A stretch of 28,022 nucleotides of DNA. Source: Cyanobacteria bacterium UBA11153. Its GTDB lineage: Bacteria; Cyanobacteriota; Cyanobacteriia; Cyanobacteriales; Coleofasciculaceae. The notes below the pieces were generated by a model. The model saw only the letters and a list, made by a program, of their open reading frames with translations, was not told where the DNA came from and did not search any database. The stretch spans positions 16,060-44,081 of the forward strand of contig DOIX01000147.1 in the NCBI GenBank assembly GCA_003511885.1, read 5' to 3'. Positions 1-7,874 of the stretch are shown here, in pieces. Position 1 is the stretch's first letter. Each line of letters begins with the position of its first letter. The position numbers and the translations under genes are program-made.

Positions 1-30
1 ATTCCCTATTCCCCACTCCCTATTCCCGAT
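1..30. repeat. short tandem repeat (ATTCCC/ACTCCC type)
   Basis: Imperfect tandem repeats of the motif ATTCCC(C/T) abut the 3' end of the kinase gene. The same family appears at 1405-1424, 6869-6905 and 10252-10275. Short repeats of this kind are common between genes of filamentous cyanobacteria. Confidence 0.6.
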
Positions 31-1966
31 TATCACTGCGACGGATCGAACATTTAGGAGGAATAAACCAAGCATCACCGCGATTACCAGAAAGATTGCA
101 TTGTTCGATTGGACCTGCACCATTAGATTCTACATAAATACCATATTCGGCATTGCGATTGATATGGCAACGTCTAATCGTAGCATTACCATGATTTTTA
201 ATTTTAACTCCCGTACCACCATTGCCAAAAATCAGACAATCTTCGATAGTAGCCAAACTGTGAGGATTGATAAATATGCCATCACGTTTCATATCGCGAA
301 TTTTGCACCGCCGGAGGATAGGATGACTGCCTTTCAGCATTTCCACACCGATATCATTACCGAGAATATCGCAATCTTCAATAACTCCCTGACTATTCCG
401 ATTGACTAAAATTCCGTATTTACTCCCTGGATTAATTTGGCAATGGCGAATTTGAGGAATAGTCGTCGCGGTATTGATATATATAGAGGCAATGCCCGTA
501 GAAGTAATGCTACAGTTTTCGAGAATAAACTCGCCCATCGAAATTGCGATCGCAAAAGGCTCGATCAATAATTCCCCAATCCACCTCCCCACTTTATCAG
601 CTTTTTGCAGTTGACTCCAACTATAGTGACGCAGGGCAATATTTTTCACGATTGCTTTCTGTGCCGCCATCGCCATACATGGTTTAAACTTGCTTTCGAT
701 AATAATATCATCCCGCTCTCCATCGCCAATAATTTCCACATCCTTATCGATAGAGAGACTTTCGCGATAGAAACCCGGACGTACTAGGATTCTAGCACCA
801 GGAGAAGCATTTGCGATCGCATCTTGAATCTGCCGATAATCGGCAGTACCCAATTTAGCCACAATTAATTCAGGTGTATTTATCGCTGCCGTTAATAAAT
901 TAGATGTCAAACTCCCTGACTTACCTGAAGTTTCCATACTTTCATCTAAATCCTTAATAATTTCCTCAACCGATTGATAGCGTCGATTAGTTGCTCCTGC
1001 CAGCATCTTATCCAGAATTTTACCTAATCTATCGCTAACTGGATGAGGCAAATACTTCCGCCAAATCCAATTTCCTTCATCAAAGGAATAAAGGTCGAAA
1101 GGTGCTTTTTGTGTTAATAAATGAATACAAGTCACGCCCAGACTATAAATATCGCTAGCAAAAACAGCTTTCCCTGCCGCTTGCTCTGGCGCAGTATATC
1201 CCTGACTACCAATAGTAGTTCCCGTCATGGGAATAGCTGTCCAACTGGTAAATTTTGATGCCCCAAAATCCACTAATACAAGTTTTCCTTTGTTTGTTTG
1301 TAGGGGAGTAGGGAGTGGTTTTGTTTGAATGGAGGGAGGAGCGGAAAGACTCGATAAATTCGTTCCTTGTTCTCCTTCTCTCTCATTTTCTCCTTGTGCC
1401 TCTTGTCCCCATTCCCCATTCCCTAGCAAAGTAGCTGGCAAAGGAGAAATACGTTGAATAATATTTTCTGGCTTAATATCTCGATGAATAACTTGGCGAT
1501 TGTGGATAAATTGTAAGACAGTTAGTAAATCTTTTAGTAAGTCAATAATCTGAGTTTCGCTAAATGCACCATTGGCAATTAACTTTTCTTCTAAATTTTT
1601 ACCATCGATAAACTCTTGGACTAAATACTGACAGCCATTTTCTTCAAAGTGCGCCAATAACTCTGGAATTTGGGCATGTTTTCCTAATTGATCCAATCTG
1701 ATGGCTTCTCGTGCAAAAAGTTCAGTAATTTTTTCACTATGTTTATCCTCTTGCGGCTGAGGGAAAAACTGCTTAATAGCGCAACAAGGTTTAGATGGTT
1801 TGTATTCATCTATTGCTAAAAATGTTCTGCCAAAGCCACCTTGCCCGATTTGGCGGATTGCCCGATAACGATTTGCTAAGAGTAGGTTTGTGCCACAACT
1901 TTGGCAAGTTTTTCTTTGATTGGGATTTTGGGGATTCTGACAAGTTATGTTGAGGCAGTAACTCAT
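20..1966 (-). CDS. Ser/Thr protein kinase with N-terminal zinc ribbon and C-terminal beta-helix
   Basis: A Hanks-type Ser/Thr kinase of 648 residues. The N-terminus has a four-cysteine zinc-ribbon-like motif (C4, C9, C21, C24), as in many cyanobacterial kinases. The kinase domain follows: glycine loop GQGGFG at 41-46, ATP-binding Lys65 in AIKQF, catalytic HRDIKPEN at 161-168, DFG at 233-235, then a GTTIGSQGYTAPEQ activation segment. From about residue 370 the sequence becomes short repeats (for example ILENCSITSTG and IEDCLIFGNGGTG) typical of a right-handed parallel beta-helix of the pectate-lyase/NosD type, which may bind a ligand or polymer. Between HRDIKPEN and DFG lies an insert of about 55 residues (171-225, DNA 1292-1456), rich in Gly, Glu and Pro and encoded partly by intergenic-type tandem repeats. 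No membrane segment is obvious. The substrate is unknown. The ATG start precedes the zinc ribbon. Confidence 0.9.
   Translation of the reverse strand: MSYCLNITCQNPQNPNQRKTCQSCGTNLLLANRYRAIRQIGQGGFGRTFLAIDEYKPSKPCCAIKQFFPQPQEDKHSEKITELFAREAIRLDQLGKHAQIPELLAHFEENGCQYLVQEFIDGKNLEEKLIANGAFSETQIIDLLKDLLTVLQFIHNRQVIHRDIKPENIIQRISPLPATLLGNGEWGQEAQGENEREGEQGTNLSSLSAPPSIQTKPLPTPLQTNKGKLVLVDFGASKFTSWTAIPMTGTTIGSQGYTAPEQAAGKAVFASDIYSLGVTCIHLLTQKAPFDLYSFDEGNWIWRKYLPHPVSDRLGKILDKMLAGATNRRYQSVEEIIKDLDESMETSGKSGSLTSNLLTAAINTPELIVAKLGTADYRQIQDAIANASPGARILVRPGFYRESLSIDKDVEIIGDGERDDIIIESKFKPCMAMAAQKAIVKNIALRHYSWSQLQKADKVGRWIGELLIEPFAIAISMGEFILENCSITSTGIASIYINTATTIPQIRHCQINPGSKYGILVNRNSQGVIEDCDILGNDIGVEMLKGSHPILRRCKIRDMKRDGIFINPHSLATIEDCLIFGNGGTGVKIKNHGNATIRRCHINRNAEYGIYVESNGAGPIEQCNLSGNRGDAWFIPPKCSIRRSDNRE
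1405..1424. repeat. short tandem repeat inside the kinase gene
   Basis: Two to three units of ATTCCCC, the same family as at 1-30, lie inside the kinase reading frame. On the coding strand they read GGGAATGGGGAATGGGGAC and supply the Gly-Asn-Gly-Glu-Trp-Gly part of the catalytic-loop insert. Confidence 0.65.
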
Positions 1967-2058
1967 TTTGGAGGTAAGAGGTAATAGTTTTGAGTTTTGA
2001 GTTTGAATAAAGTAGGGATGGGGGGTGTTGCCAGGGTAATTTTTCTTTGGTAATTAAT

Positions 2059-2244
2059 AGACATCTCCAACAAATAATCTCAAGATATTTTATCTCTGTA
2101 GGGGTGTTAGCGTTAGCTCTGTGTTAGCCTAGCCTTCGGGCGAGCGATGAGCGCTGAAAACCCTAGATATTGTACCCTTTTTCTTTACCCTTGCCACGAT
2201 AAAGAAACACGCTATATACTATAGTTTATATTTTGGAGATATCT
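2059..2244. mobile_element. MITE-like element, copy A
   Basis: A 186-bp element with imperfect terminal inverted repeats, AGACATCTCCAA at the left and GGAGATATCT at the right. It matches the element at 9131-9296 in opposite orientation: AGACATCTCCAACAAATAAT near the left end, and CTATAGTTTATATTTTGGAG near the right end. A TA dinucleotide flanks GACATCTCC...GGAGATATC on both sides, the target duplication expected of IS630/Tc1-mariner MITEs. The interior differs between copies and no transposase is encoded. Confidence 0.65.
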
Positions 2245-2250
2245 AATATA

Positions 2251-2318
2251 AATCTCCAAAAATTAAGGTTTCATCTAGACAGGGTAAGGGTTTGAGATTG
2301 TTTGACAAGAGATGTCTC
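2251..2318. mobile_element. short related inverted-repeat element
   Basis: This 68-bp segment begins AATCTCCAAAAATTA and ends GAGATGTCTC, related to the ends of the neighbouring MITE. Read on the minus strand it shares an identical run of about 24 bases (within AATCTCAAACCCTTACCCTG and its continuation) with 27880-27933. It is probably a second MITE subfamily inserted next to copy A. Confidence 0.5.
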
Positions 2319-2721
2319 ATAACCAAGTGGCGACTTACCGTCGCTTCTTTTGATTTTGCTCAACTCCAGCTAAAAGATTACCTATTCTGATTTTCTCTTC
2401 CTTTGTATCCTTCGTGTCTTGGCGATCGAATAATTTAATATTTTTTCAGGGGTAAGGGGGCAAGATTGAGGGAGCTACATCAGATATAGTTACAATGATG
2501 CCTAAGCTTGAGGGTAACACACCCATTGAGAGTTTTCAGGAACGATTGGAGAAAAATAAGTATCTGTAGGGACGGGTTTAGTAATAACTAATGATCTTGA
2601 CGATAACCTTTATGCAAAATCCGCCCGCACCTGATGATGATGATAACCTTTAAAAATAAATTTGATATCAAACCCGCCGCATCCCATACTGTATGCAACC
2701 AATTGCGATCTTACCATAATG

Positions 2722-2746
2722 GTGTGTTAGCTTGCACGTAACGCAC
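2722..2746. repeat. GTGCGTTA-type palindromic repeat
   Basis: GTGTGTTA, a short loop and TAACGCAC form an imperfect hairpin. Related hairpins occur at 7151-7179 and 27771-27799. The flanking 10-bp direct repeats CATAATGGTG (2715-2724 and 2751-2760) look like an insertion footprint. Confidence 0.5.
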
Positions 2747-2770
2747 TCTACATAATGGTGAGGTATGATT

Positions 2771-5086
2771 TTAGCTAAACAACATCTCCTCAACTTCCTT
2801 CCTTACCTTTGATGTAACTTGAGAATTGCTATTAAGGCAATCCACTACTAACCCACTGCTATAATAATATAAATCTAATTTATTTTGTTCCTCTTCATCC
2901 AATTGCCATTCCCAACCAATATCCCGATATTGGATTAGTGCTAGTCTCAATTGTTTCGTCCATTTTTCACCATTAAATATCCACCATTCTCTCAAGGTAT
3001 TTCCATCATGACTGGATTGAGGAAGTTGGTTTTTCAATTCCCCGATAATCTCGCCTATCGCTTCACTTTCTGTCAGATGTTTGAGATTTAATGCCTGATG
3101 AAGGGAATTCAGGCGATCGATAAATAATTCTGGTGTTAAAGTTAAGGCAATAGTTAAGCCATGTACCAATGCTAAATCAAGGGCAAGTTCCCCAGTAATT
3201 TCCCTTGCCAAGTTTTCATCAATTGCCAATGCTAAAATCTGATTTCCAGCTAGGCGATGATGAGGAGGAAGGGCAAGAATAAAATAAAAAGCACGCACTG
3301 CTGCAGATTTATAAGGTGTTTTCACTGCTAATGATTTCTGTTTCGCCCAATTTAGCAATCCTGATAAAGTTTTCATTCCATAAGGAATGGGTGATATGGA
3401 ATGAGGAACTATGGAAATCAAAGTCTGGATTTTTTTTTCGATTAATTGTAAAAGTCGATCGGGATTTGGCGACATTTGTGCTGTCAGGAGAAAGACTTCT
3501 CGCCAACGGGTTTCGGTGAGATGTTCTGCTAAAGTAGTTAGGAATTGCTCCCCATCAGCTACAATAGCCTTGGCTGTAAAATATTCTTGAAATGTCAGAT
3601 GAGAAAATGAGTAAATTCGCCTTGCTCTCTCGACTAAAAGACCGTGTTGTGCTTCGATAGATTGAAGCACAGCCGCACTATCTAATTCTAGAGTATCTAA
3701 ATCTACTTCCGCATCTGATAAAGTCCGTAAATAATCGGCAATCAAATGTTGAATCATACTTTCTTCAAAAAAATAATCTCCTCGCTCAAAAGTAATAAAT
3801 CCTAATTTACTCATCAGATGAAGCTTTTGAGGTAAAGATAAATTTCGATAAACTCCATCTCGTTTAATGCCCCTTGCTTCATCCCAACGTATCAGTAATA
3901 AATCCAGCCCTTGTTTATAAAGATCCGCCCGTTTCGTGGGAAAATCTGCTTTATTTTGAAAAACTAAACAGGTTAAGTTCAGCAAAATTGGCGTGACAGC
4001 TAATTCGCGAATAGGTTGGTTTTCAGGCATTTGCAACTGTTCCCAAAATAACGAAGCTTTTTTCAGACCAACTTCTGGCGAATTTCTCGCCAAAGCTCCA
4101 AACCATTTTTTGACAAAAGATTGAATTTGTGCCTGATTAAAATCGGCAATTTCTACCTCAGTAAATCCGCAAAATCTATATTCAGAAGCAGCCAGACGAC
4201 AAGTAATAATGAACTTATTCTTATAATAACTTTCAGCAAGATGCCGAATTTCCTTAATTGCTCGATCCGTAGCCGCTTCCGGTATTTCATCCAATCCATC
4301 TAGCAGAATTAATAATTTTCCTTGAACTAACAGAATTTCCAAATCTTCAGTCGATACATGACAGAATTGAAATTCTCGCCCGATATAATCAAGTAAACTT
4401 AAGTTATCTGGATCAAAAGCATCCTCAACAAAGTTCTTCATCCGAATAAAAACCGGAACCAAATCCGGTTGAAACTTACCTTGATTGCATTGAACAGCAA
4501 TATATTGTAAAAAAGTCGTCTTACCAGATCCAGGTTTACCCAATACCATTAACTTCCCATACCTCTGGACAGCCTGAAGTCCCGGTACTCCATCCAGACG
4601 AATTTTTCCCAAACCCAACCGATCGAAATCTTCAGGATAAACAATTTGTAAATCAGCGATTTCCAACCATTGTTGACTGGGAATTTCTTCAAGAATATTC
4701 ACATCAACATAAAGATCTTCTAGATCGATTGGTCTGGTAATATCCAATAAGCGAAGCGTACCGCACTGATCTTGAATTTTATCGTAGCGATCGCAACGTA
4801 CCCGATCAACCAGGGCTGTGAAATCTGAGGTAATGGTTTCAGCTTCGATAATTCCCCGATCTTGTGGTAAAATTGCAATCTCTTCAAAGTTCAGATCCAG
4901 ACAAAAGCAGATTTCCATAAAAATGTGACGGTCAAGAGGTTTACCGGAAAAAAATTTCCAAATCGGCTGACGAGTTTTAATCCCAACTTCGCCAGCCAGA
5001 TATTCCTGCGTCCATCCTTTGCGCAGGAAAGCCTGTTTAGCCCTTTTAATCCCGTCAGGTGATGCTGTTAGCGATCGCTTTGTCAT
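2771..5086 (-). CDS. HTH-NACHT NTPase (NLR-like)
   Basis: A 771-residue STAND-type NTPase. Residues 1-75 form a helix-turn-helix-like region (GIKRAKQAFLRKGWTQEYLA, then FFSGKPLDRHIF), a cyanobacterial N-terminus often found before NACHT domains. The NACHT domain has Walker A GKPGSGKT at 183-190 and Walker B LILLDGLDEIP at 259-269, followed by helical lid regions with LAVTPILLNLTCLVF and RIYSFSHLTFQEYFTAKAI. The C-terminal 200 residues are helical and end with an IGWEW...DCLNSNSQVTSKVRKEVE segment resembling conserved C-terminal helical domains of bacterial NACHT proteins. No leucine-rich repeats, pentapeptides or separate effector domain are visible. Bacterial NACHT proteins include antiphage systems, but this gene stands alone and defence is an inference. 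ATG start with a weak AGGA about 10 nt upstream. Confidence 0.85.
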   Translation of the reverse strand: MTKRSLTASPDGIKRAKQAFLRKGWTQEYLAGEVGIKTRQPIWKFFSGKPLDRHIFMEICFCLDLNFEEIAILPQDRGIIEAETITSDFTALVDRVRCDRYDKIQDQCGTLRLLDITRPIDLEDLYVDVNILEEIPSQQWLEIADLQIVYPEDFDRLGLGKIRLDGVPGLQAVQRYGKLMVLGKPGSGKTTFLQYIAVQCNQGKFQPDLVPVFIRMKNFVEDAFDPDNLSLLDYIGREFQFCHVSTEDLEILLVQGKLLILLDGLDEIPEAATDRAIKEIRHLAESYYKNKFIITCRLAASEYRFCGFTEVEIADFNQAQIQSFVKKWFGALARNSPEVGLKKASLFWEQLQMPENQPIRELAVTPILLNLTCLVFQNKADFPTKRADLYKQGLDLLLIRWDEARGIKRDGVYRNLSLPQKLHLMSKLGFITFERGDYFFEESMIQHLIADYLRTLSDAEVDLDTLELDSAAVLQSIEAQHGLLVERARRIYSFSHLTFQEYFTAKAIVADGEQFLTTLAEHLTETRWREVFLLTAQMSPNPDRLLQLIEKKIQTLISIVPHSISPIPYGMKTLSGLLNWAKQKSLAVKTPYKSAAVRAFYFILALPPHHRLAGNQILALAIDENLAREITGELALDLALVHGLTIALTLTPELFIDRLNSLHQALNLKHLTESEAIGEIIGELKNQLPQSSHDGNTLREWWIFNGEKWTKQLRLALIQYRDIGWEWQLDEEEQNKLDLYYYSSGLVVDCLNSNSQVTSKVRKEVEEMLFS

Positions 5087-5265
5087 ACTAGTCTAGTCCT
5101 ACAAGCTTCTCTGGTTATCCCTTTGCGCCTACTAAAGAATTCCCTCTTTCCTCAACCAAGATATACACTAAGTCAAACACTGATACAAACGCCGCACCAA
5201 CTTTCTCTGATTGCCTCTAGCAGTCACTCCCTCGGAAAGATTTGAGCCTGATACCGGAGATATAG

Positions 5266-5297
5266 CAGTGGACAGTTGACAGTGGACAGTTGACAGT
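5266..5297. repeat. short tandem repeat (GGACAGTTGACAGT)
   Basis: About two and a half 14-base units. The same heptamer family (TTGACAG, TGGACAA) occurs at 9099-9134, 9297-9329, 9361-9402 and 27652-27729. Confidence 0.75.
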
Positions 5298-5602
5298 TAT
5301 TTGATGTAGATCAAACCGTTTACTCAGGAAGGCTTCTCGGCTCTATTCATGACGTTATTGATGTATTAACCGATGTGGCGGTTGCTGTATAAGGGCGAAT
5401 CCCTTTTATGAAGATTCTGTGAAGCTAAACCTTAGACTTAGGATTGACCTCAGTATCAGGTTTGCTTATCTATTGAACGAATTTTCGTTGTTACAATGTA
5501 ACTTTATTTTGAAGATTTAATAAGTTAAGTAAAAAATGGTTATTTATTTTAAGGAATAAAATTAGCCTGGAATCAGGTAAAGATTGGGGTTTTTCTTGAT
5601 TC

Positions 5603-5635
5603 CCCCTTGATGAGACTGAGAGGGGTCTTTTTTTT
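5603..5635 (+). terminator. Rho-independent terminator without an upstream gene
   Basis: CCCCT at 5603-5607 pairs with AGGGG at 5621-5625, extended by a T-G wobble, and is followed by TC and a run of nine T. No plus-strand gene lies upstream, so it may end a small RNA or be a relic. Confidence 0.45.
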
Positions 5636-6153
5636 TACTTGTCAGGGCTATTCAAAGTTGGTAAAATTAAAGTAAATATTAACGAGCATTTACATAGATA
5701 ACTGTAAAGAAAAATTAATTTTACAAGATTTGATGAAGATAGCTATTTAGGTTAACTTTTATTTAATATCTATTGTATGATTTCAGTAAAGAGAATAATT
5801 CGACTTTGCTAAAAGCAAAAGAGAAGGACATGTTAATCGAAAATAGAAGCAGGACGAGATGAAAAAGCTAGGGATGGGCTGCACCCCTACCCCTAAGAAT
5901 AGCTTTTCAGTTGTAGCCTAGAGCTAGAGCGATTTCGACTAAATATATCAGACTTACAGACTAAGAGAGGGGAAACTAGCTTTCTTCGTCACTCTGTAGT
6001 TGATAAACCTACAAATTTTTAGAGAAATGGGGTTTATCGGCGTAAGTCCGATCGATCTCAACTAGTCTTTTGACTCAAAATTGAAATCGAGCTGCGACTC
6101 AACTATCGAGCTTCGCAGTAAGATTTTTGACTATCCAAGGAAATATATTTCTC

Positions 6154-6894
6154 ATGAACAATCTGTGCCAAAAGGCAGCATTTGCCTCTATTTGCGCTGC
6201 TTTAGGTTTAACGCTGGTCGGAAACCTGGAAGCTAAAGCTGCTACATTTATATTGGAGCCGACTATCACCTTTGAAATCATAGATGGGGGGTTTATCGAT
6301 ATCTTTGATGGACGGGGAGACTTAGTTTTTCCTGGTAATTTTGATACAGTTGTTAGGGGGACTTTTGGTGAGTCAGCAGAGTTTGCCGAAGTCTATATCA
6401 GGAGCTTTTATTTACCCGAGAGGAGCATCATTAGTAGTGCAGTTTTTCAGGCTGATATTTACTCTTTTGATACCTTTGGTTTGGGAATATGCTCTATCAA
6501 TCCTGGTAGTCTTGGTATTTTCGGCTATGTCGGAAATGGCGGAGTCGAGGCATCGGATTTTGAGGCGGGAGTATTCCTAAATTCTGTAGATATCTCATCC
6601 TTGTCTCCTGGTGATAGGATTAGCTTTGATGTGACTCCATTTGTGAATCGGCTAGTTAGCAATGGCGATGATTTTGCTGGTTTCGGCATCCGTGCTTTAA
6701 ATCTTGGTGCCCTTACCCTAGGCGGTGGTAATTTTTCTGGTATCCCACCAAAACTGATCGTAAAAACTCCTGAAAATACTGTATCTATCCCGGAAGCAGA
6801 TACAATTTTTGGTTCAACTATGGCTTTAGGCTTAGGCGGATTGCTGAAACGTAAGAATTCAATTAAAAGGGAACAGGGAATGGGGAACGGGTAA
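6154..6894 (+). CDS. exported PEP-CTERM-like protein
   Basis: A secreted protein of 246 residues, function unknown. The N-terminus from ATG 6154 (MNNLCQKAAF) is a signal peptide with a hydrophobic core and an AKA-type cleavage site before ATFILEP. This start was preferred over an in-frame TTG at 6127 because AAGGA lies 12 nt upstream of the ATG and the signal peptide then has normal length. The body is Gly-, Phe- and Ser-rich beta-type sequence. The C-terminus has the three parts of a PEP-CTERM sorting signal: IPEADT in place of VPEP, a hydrophobic helix (IFGSTMALGLGGLL) and a basic KRK cluster. Such tails are normally processed by an exosortase, not present here. The last residues (EQGMGNG) after the basic cluster are encoded by a short tandem repeat and are probably a recent extension of the frame. 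Confidence 0.75.
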   Translation: MNNLCQKAAFASICAALGLTLVGNLEAKAATFILEPTITFEIIDGGFIDIFDGRGDLVFPGNFDTVVRGTFGESAEFAEVYIRSFYLPERSIISSAVFQADIYSFDTFGLGICSINPGSLGIFGYVGNGGVEASDFEAGVFLNSVDISSLSPGDRISFDVTPFVNRLVSNGDDFAGFGIRALNLGALTLGGGNFSGIPPKLIVKTPENTVSIPEADTIFGSTMALGLGGLLKRKNSIKREQGMGNG

Positions 6895-6905
6895 CAGAGA
6901 AGAGG
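6869..6905. repeat. short tandem repeat at the gene end
   Basis: GGGAACAGGGAATGGGGAAC-type repeat covers the last codons and stop of the PEP-CTERM-like gene. It is the same family as 1-30. Confidence 0.6.
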
Positions 6906-7150
6906 AAAATCAGCCTAATTAAAGTTAGGTAATTGCAATTAGGAAGTCATCAGGGTTTCAACTATAGCGCTTCTCACTGGTATAGTTACACATTACAATA
7001 TAGATGCTATAACAGAAGGTTGTCATAACAATTGTACTCTAACTGTAGCAGCGCGGACTGATATACTATTAATTAAAACTTCTAATGGTTAGATATTAAC
7101 TAGGAATTTATCTTAATTAAATATTTGGGATATTTGAGATTTTGTAGACT

Positions 7151-7179
7151 ATGAGGGTGCGTTAATAACGCACCCTCAT
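7151..7179. repeat. perfect 13-bp inverted repeat, possible terminator
   Basis: ATGAGGGTGCGTT and AACGCACCCTCAT are perfect inverted arms around AAT. The hairpin lies four bases beyond the stop of the small membrane-protein gene on the minus strand. It could stop transcription, but no T-run follows on that strand, so it is not a classical terminator. The GTGCGTTA core recurs at 2722 and 27771. Confidence 0.6.
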
Positions 7180-7182
7180 CTA

Positions 7183-7425
7183 TTAATTTGATTTGAATCG
7201 CTTAGAGATTTGATTAATCAATCCACTGATAATCGCACCAGCCATTAGTATCCCAATTGCTGGCATAAATAAAGGGTTCCAGAGACTATACCATAGATCG
7301 AAACCAAGGGGAACCCCAATCGAGCGACCAAAAAGCGCGATCGCAAACCAAATAAAGCTCAATAAAACGAAGAAAACATTGAGCATTAATAACTGATTTA
7401 GCCAACTAATTAAGCGATCTTTCAT
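7183..7425 (-). CDS. small two-helix membrane protein
   Basis: An 80-residue protein of unknown function. Two hydrophobic segments (about 14-33, LNVFFVLLSFIWFAIALFG, and about 52-69, LFMPAIGILMAGAIISGLI) are joined by a loop with FDLWYSLWNP. The C-terminus is basic (NQISKRFKSN). No catalytic motif is visible. It resembles short membrane proteins common in cyanobacteria, but I cannot name a family. It stands alone, with no clear ribosome-binding site before its ATG. A strong hairpin follows directly after the stop. Confidence 0.6.
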   Translation of the reverse strand: MKDRLISWLNQLLMLNVFFVLLSFIWFAIALFGRSIGVPLGFDLWYSLWNPLFMPAIGILMAGAIISGLINQISKRFKSN

Positions 7426-7874
7426 GTTTGTATGATTGGTTATTGGTTGCGAGATGTTGGTTTGAGTAAGAGGGAAGAGGCAAGAGTGTCAGGCATAACA
7501 CCCGACTGGGGTGATGATTAAAAATATATAAGATAATCGTCCTCCTCAATAATCTCCAAGTAAAATAAAAATATATTCAGGGTTGACTTTTGTACCCCTT
7601 GACTATTGGTGTGAAAGAGTGCGCACAACTTAGGGTGGGGAGAGGAAAATTCCCAATTCCCAATCGAAGCCGCTTTCAGAAGTCAGGCTTAAGGAGTCAG
7701 CCTATCAGTCATCTGGGATTTACACAGCTATATTACACCTACTGGTAACGGTATACCCTTGGTCAGAGTGCAAAGCCAACAGATAAATAAAGGCTTGGCA
7801 TTAAGTTTGGCAATTGCGAAGCACTGTCAAAAGCCATCGCAACTCATCACCCTAGGCAAACAGGAAGATTAACC
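7426..7874. other. non-coding stretch upstream of pilT
   Basis: About 450 bases between divergent genes with no credible ORF. It should hold the pilT promoter. TTGACT occurs twice (around 7582 and 7600), but neither has a convincing -10 box at the right distance. A small ATTCCCA repeat is near 7650. An AGGAAG ribosome-binding site lies eight bases before the pilT ATG. Confidence 0.5.

Larger units (their letters stand above)
1967..2770. other. non-coding stretch between kinase and NACHT genes
   Basis: No credible gene in about 800 bases. It holds two adjacent inverted-repeat elements (2059-2244 and 2251-2318). A possible palindromic element lies at about 2567-2683, with ends GACGGGTTT and AAACCCGCC. 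A GTGCGTTA-type hairpin sits at 2722-2746, between direct copies of CATAATGGTG at 2715-2724 and 2751-2760. This looks like an accumulation of small mobile-element debris. Confidence 0.6.
5087..6153. other. long non-coding stretch upstream of the PEP-CTERM-like gene
   Basis: About 1.07 kb without a convincing gene. Contents seen: a GGACAGTTGACAGT tandem repeat at 5266-5297, a weak promoter-like pair at 5444-5472, a perfect GTTACA-A-TGTAAC palindrome at 5490-5502, and a plus-strand terminator-like hairpin at 5603-5635. From about 5640 to 6130 the DNA is AT-rich without features I can name. It may contain the promoter and 5' leader of the gene at 6154. Confidence 0.5.

Noticed and set aside
5490..5502. 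NtcA site at the GTTACA-A-TGTAAC palindrome
   Set aside because: NtcA sites are GTA-N8-TAC; the spacing and order do not fit.
7151..7179. Rho-independent terminator of the small membrane-protein gene
   Set aside because: Strong hairpin but no T-run on the minus strand; kept as a repeat with possible terminator role.
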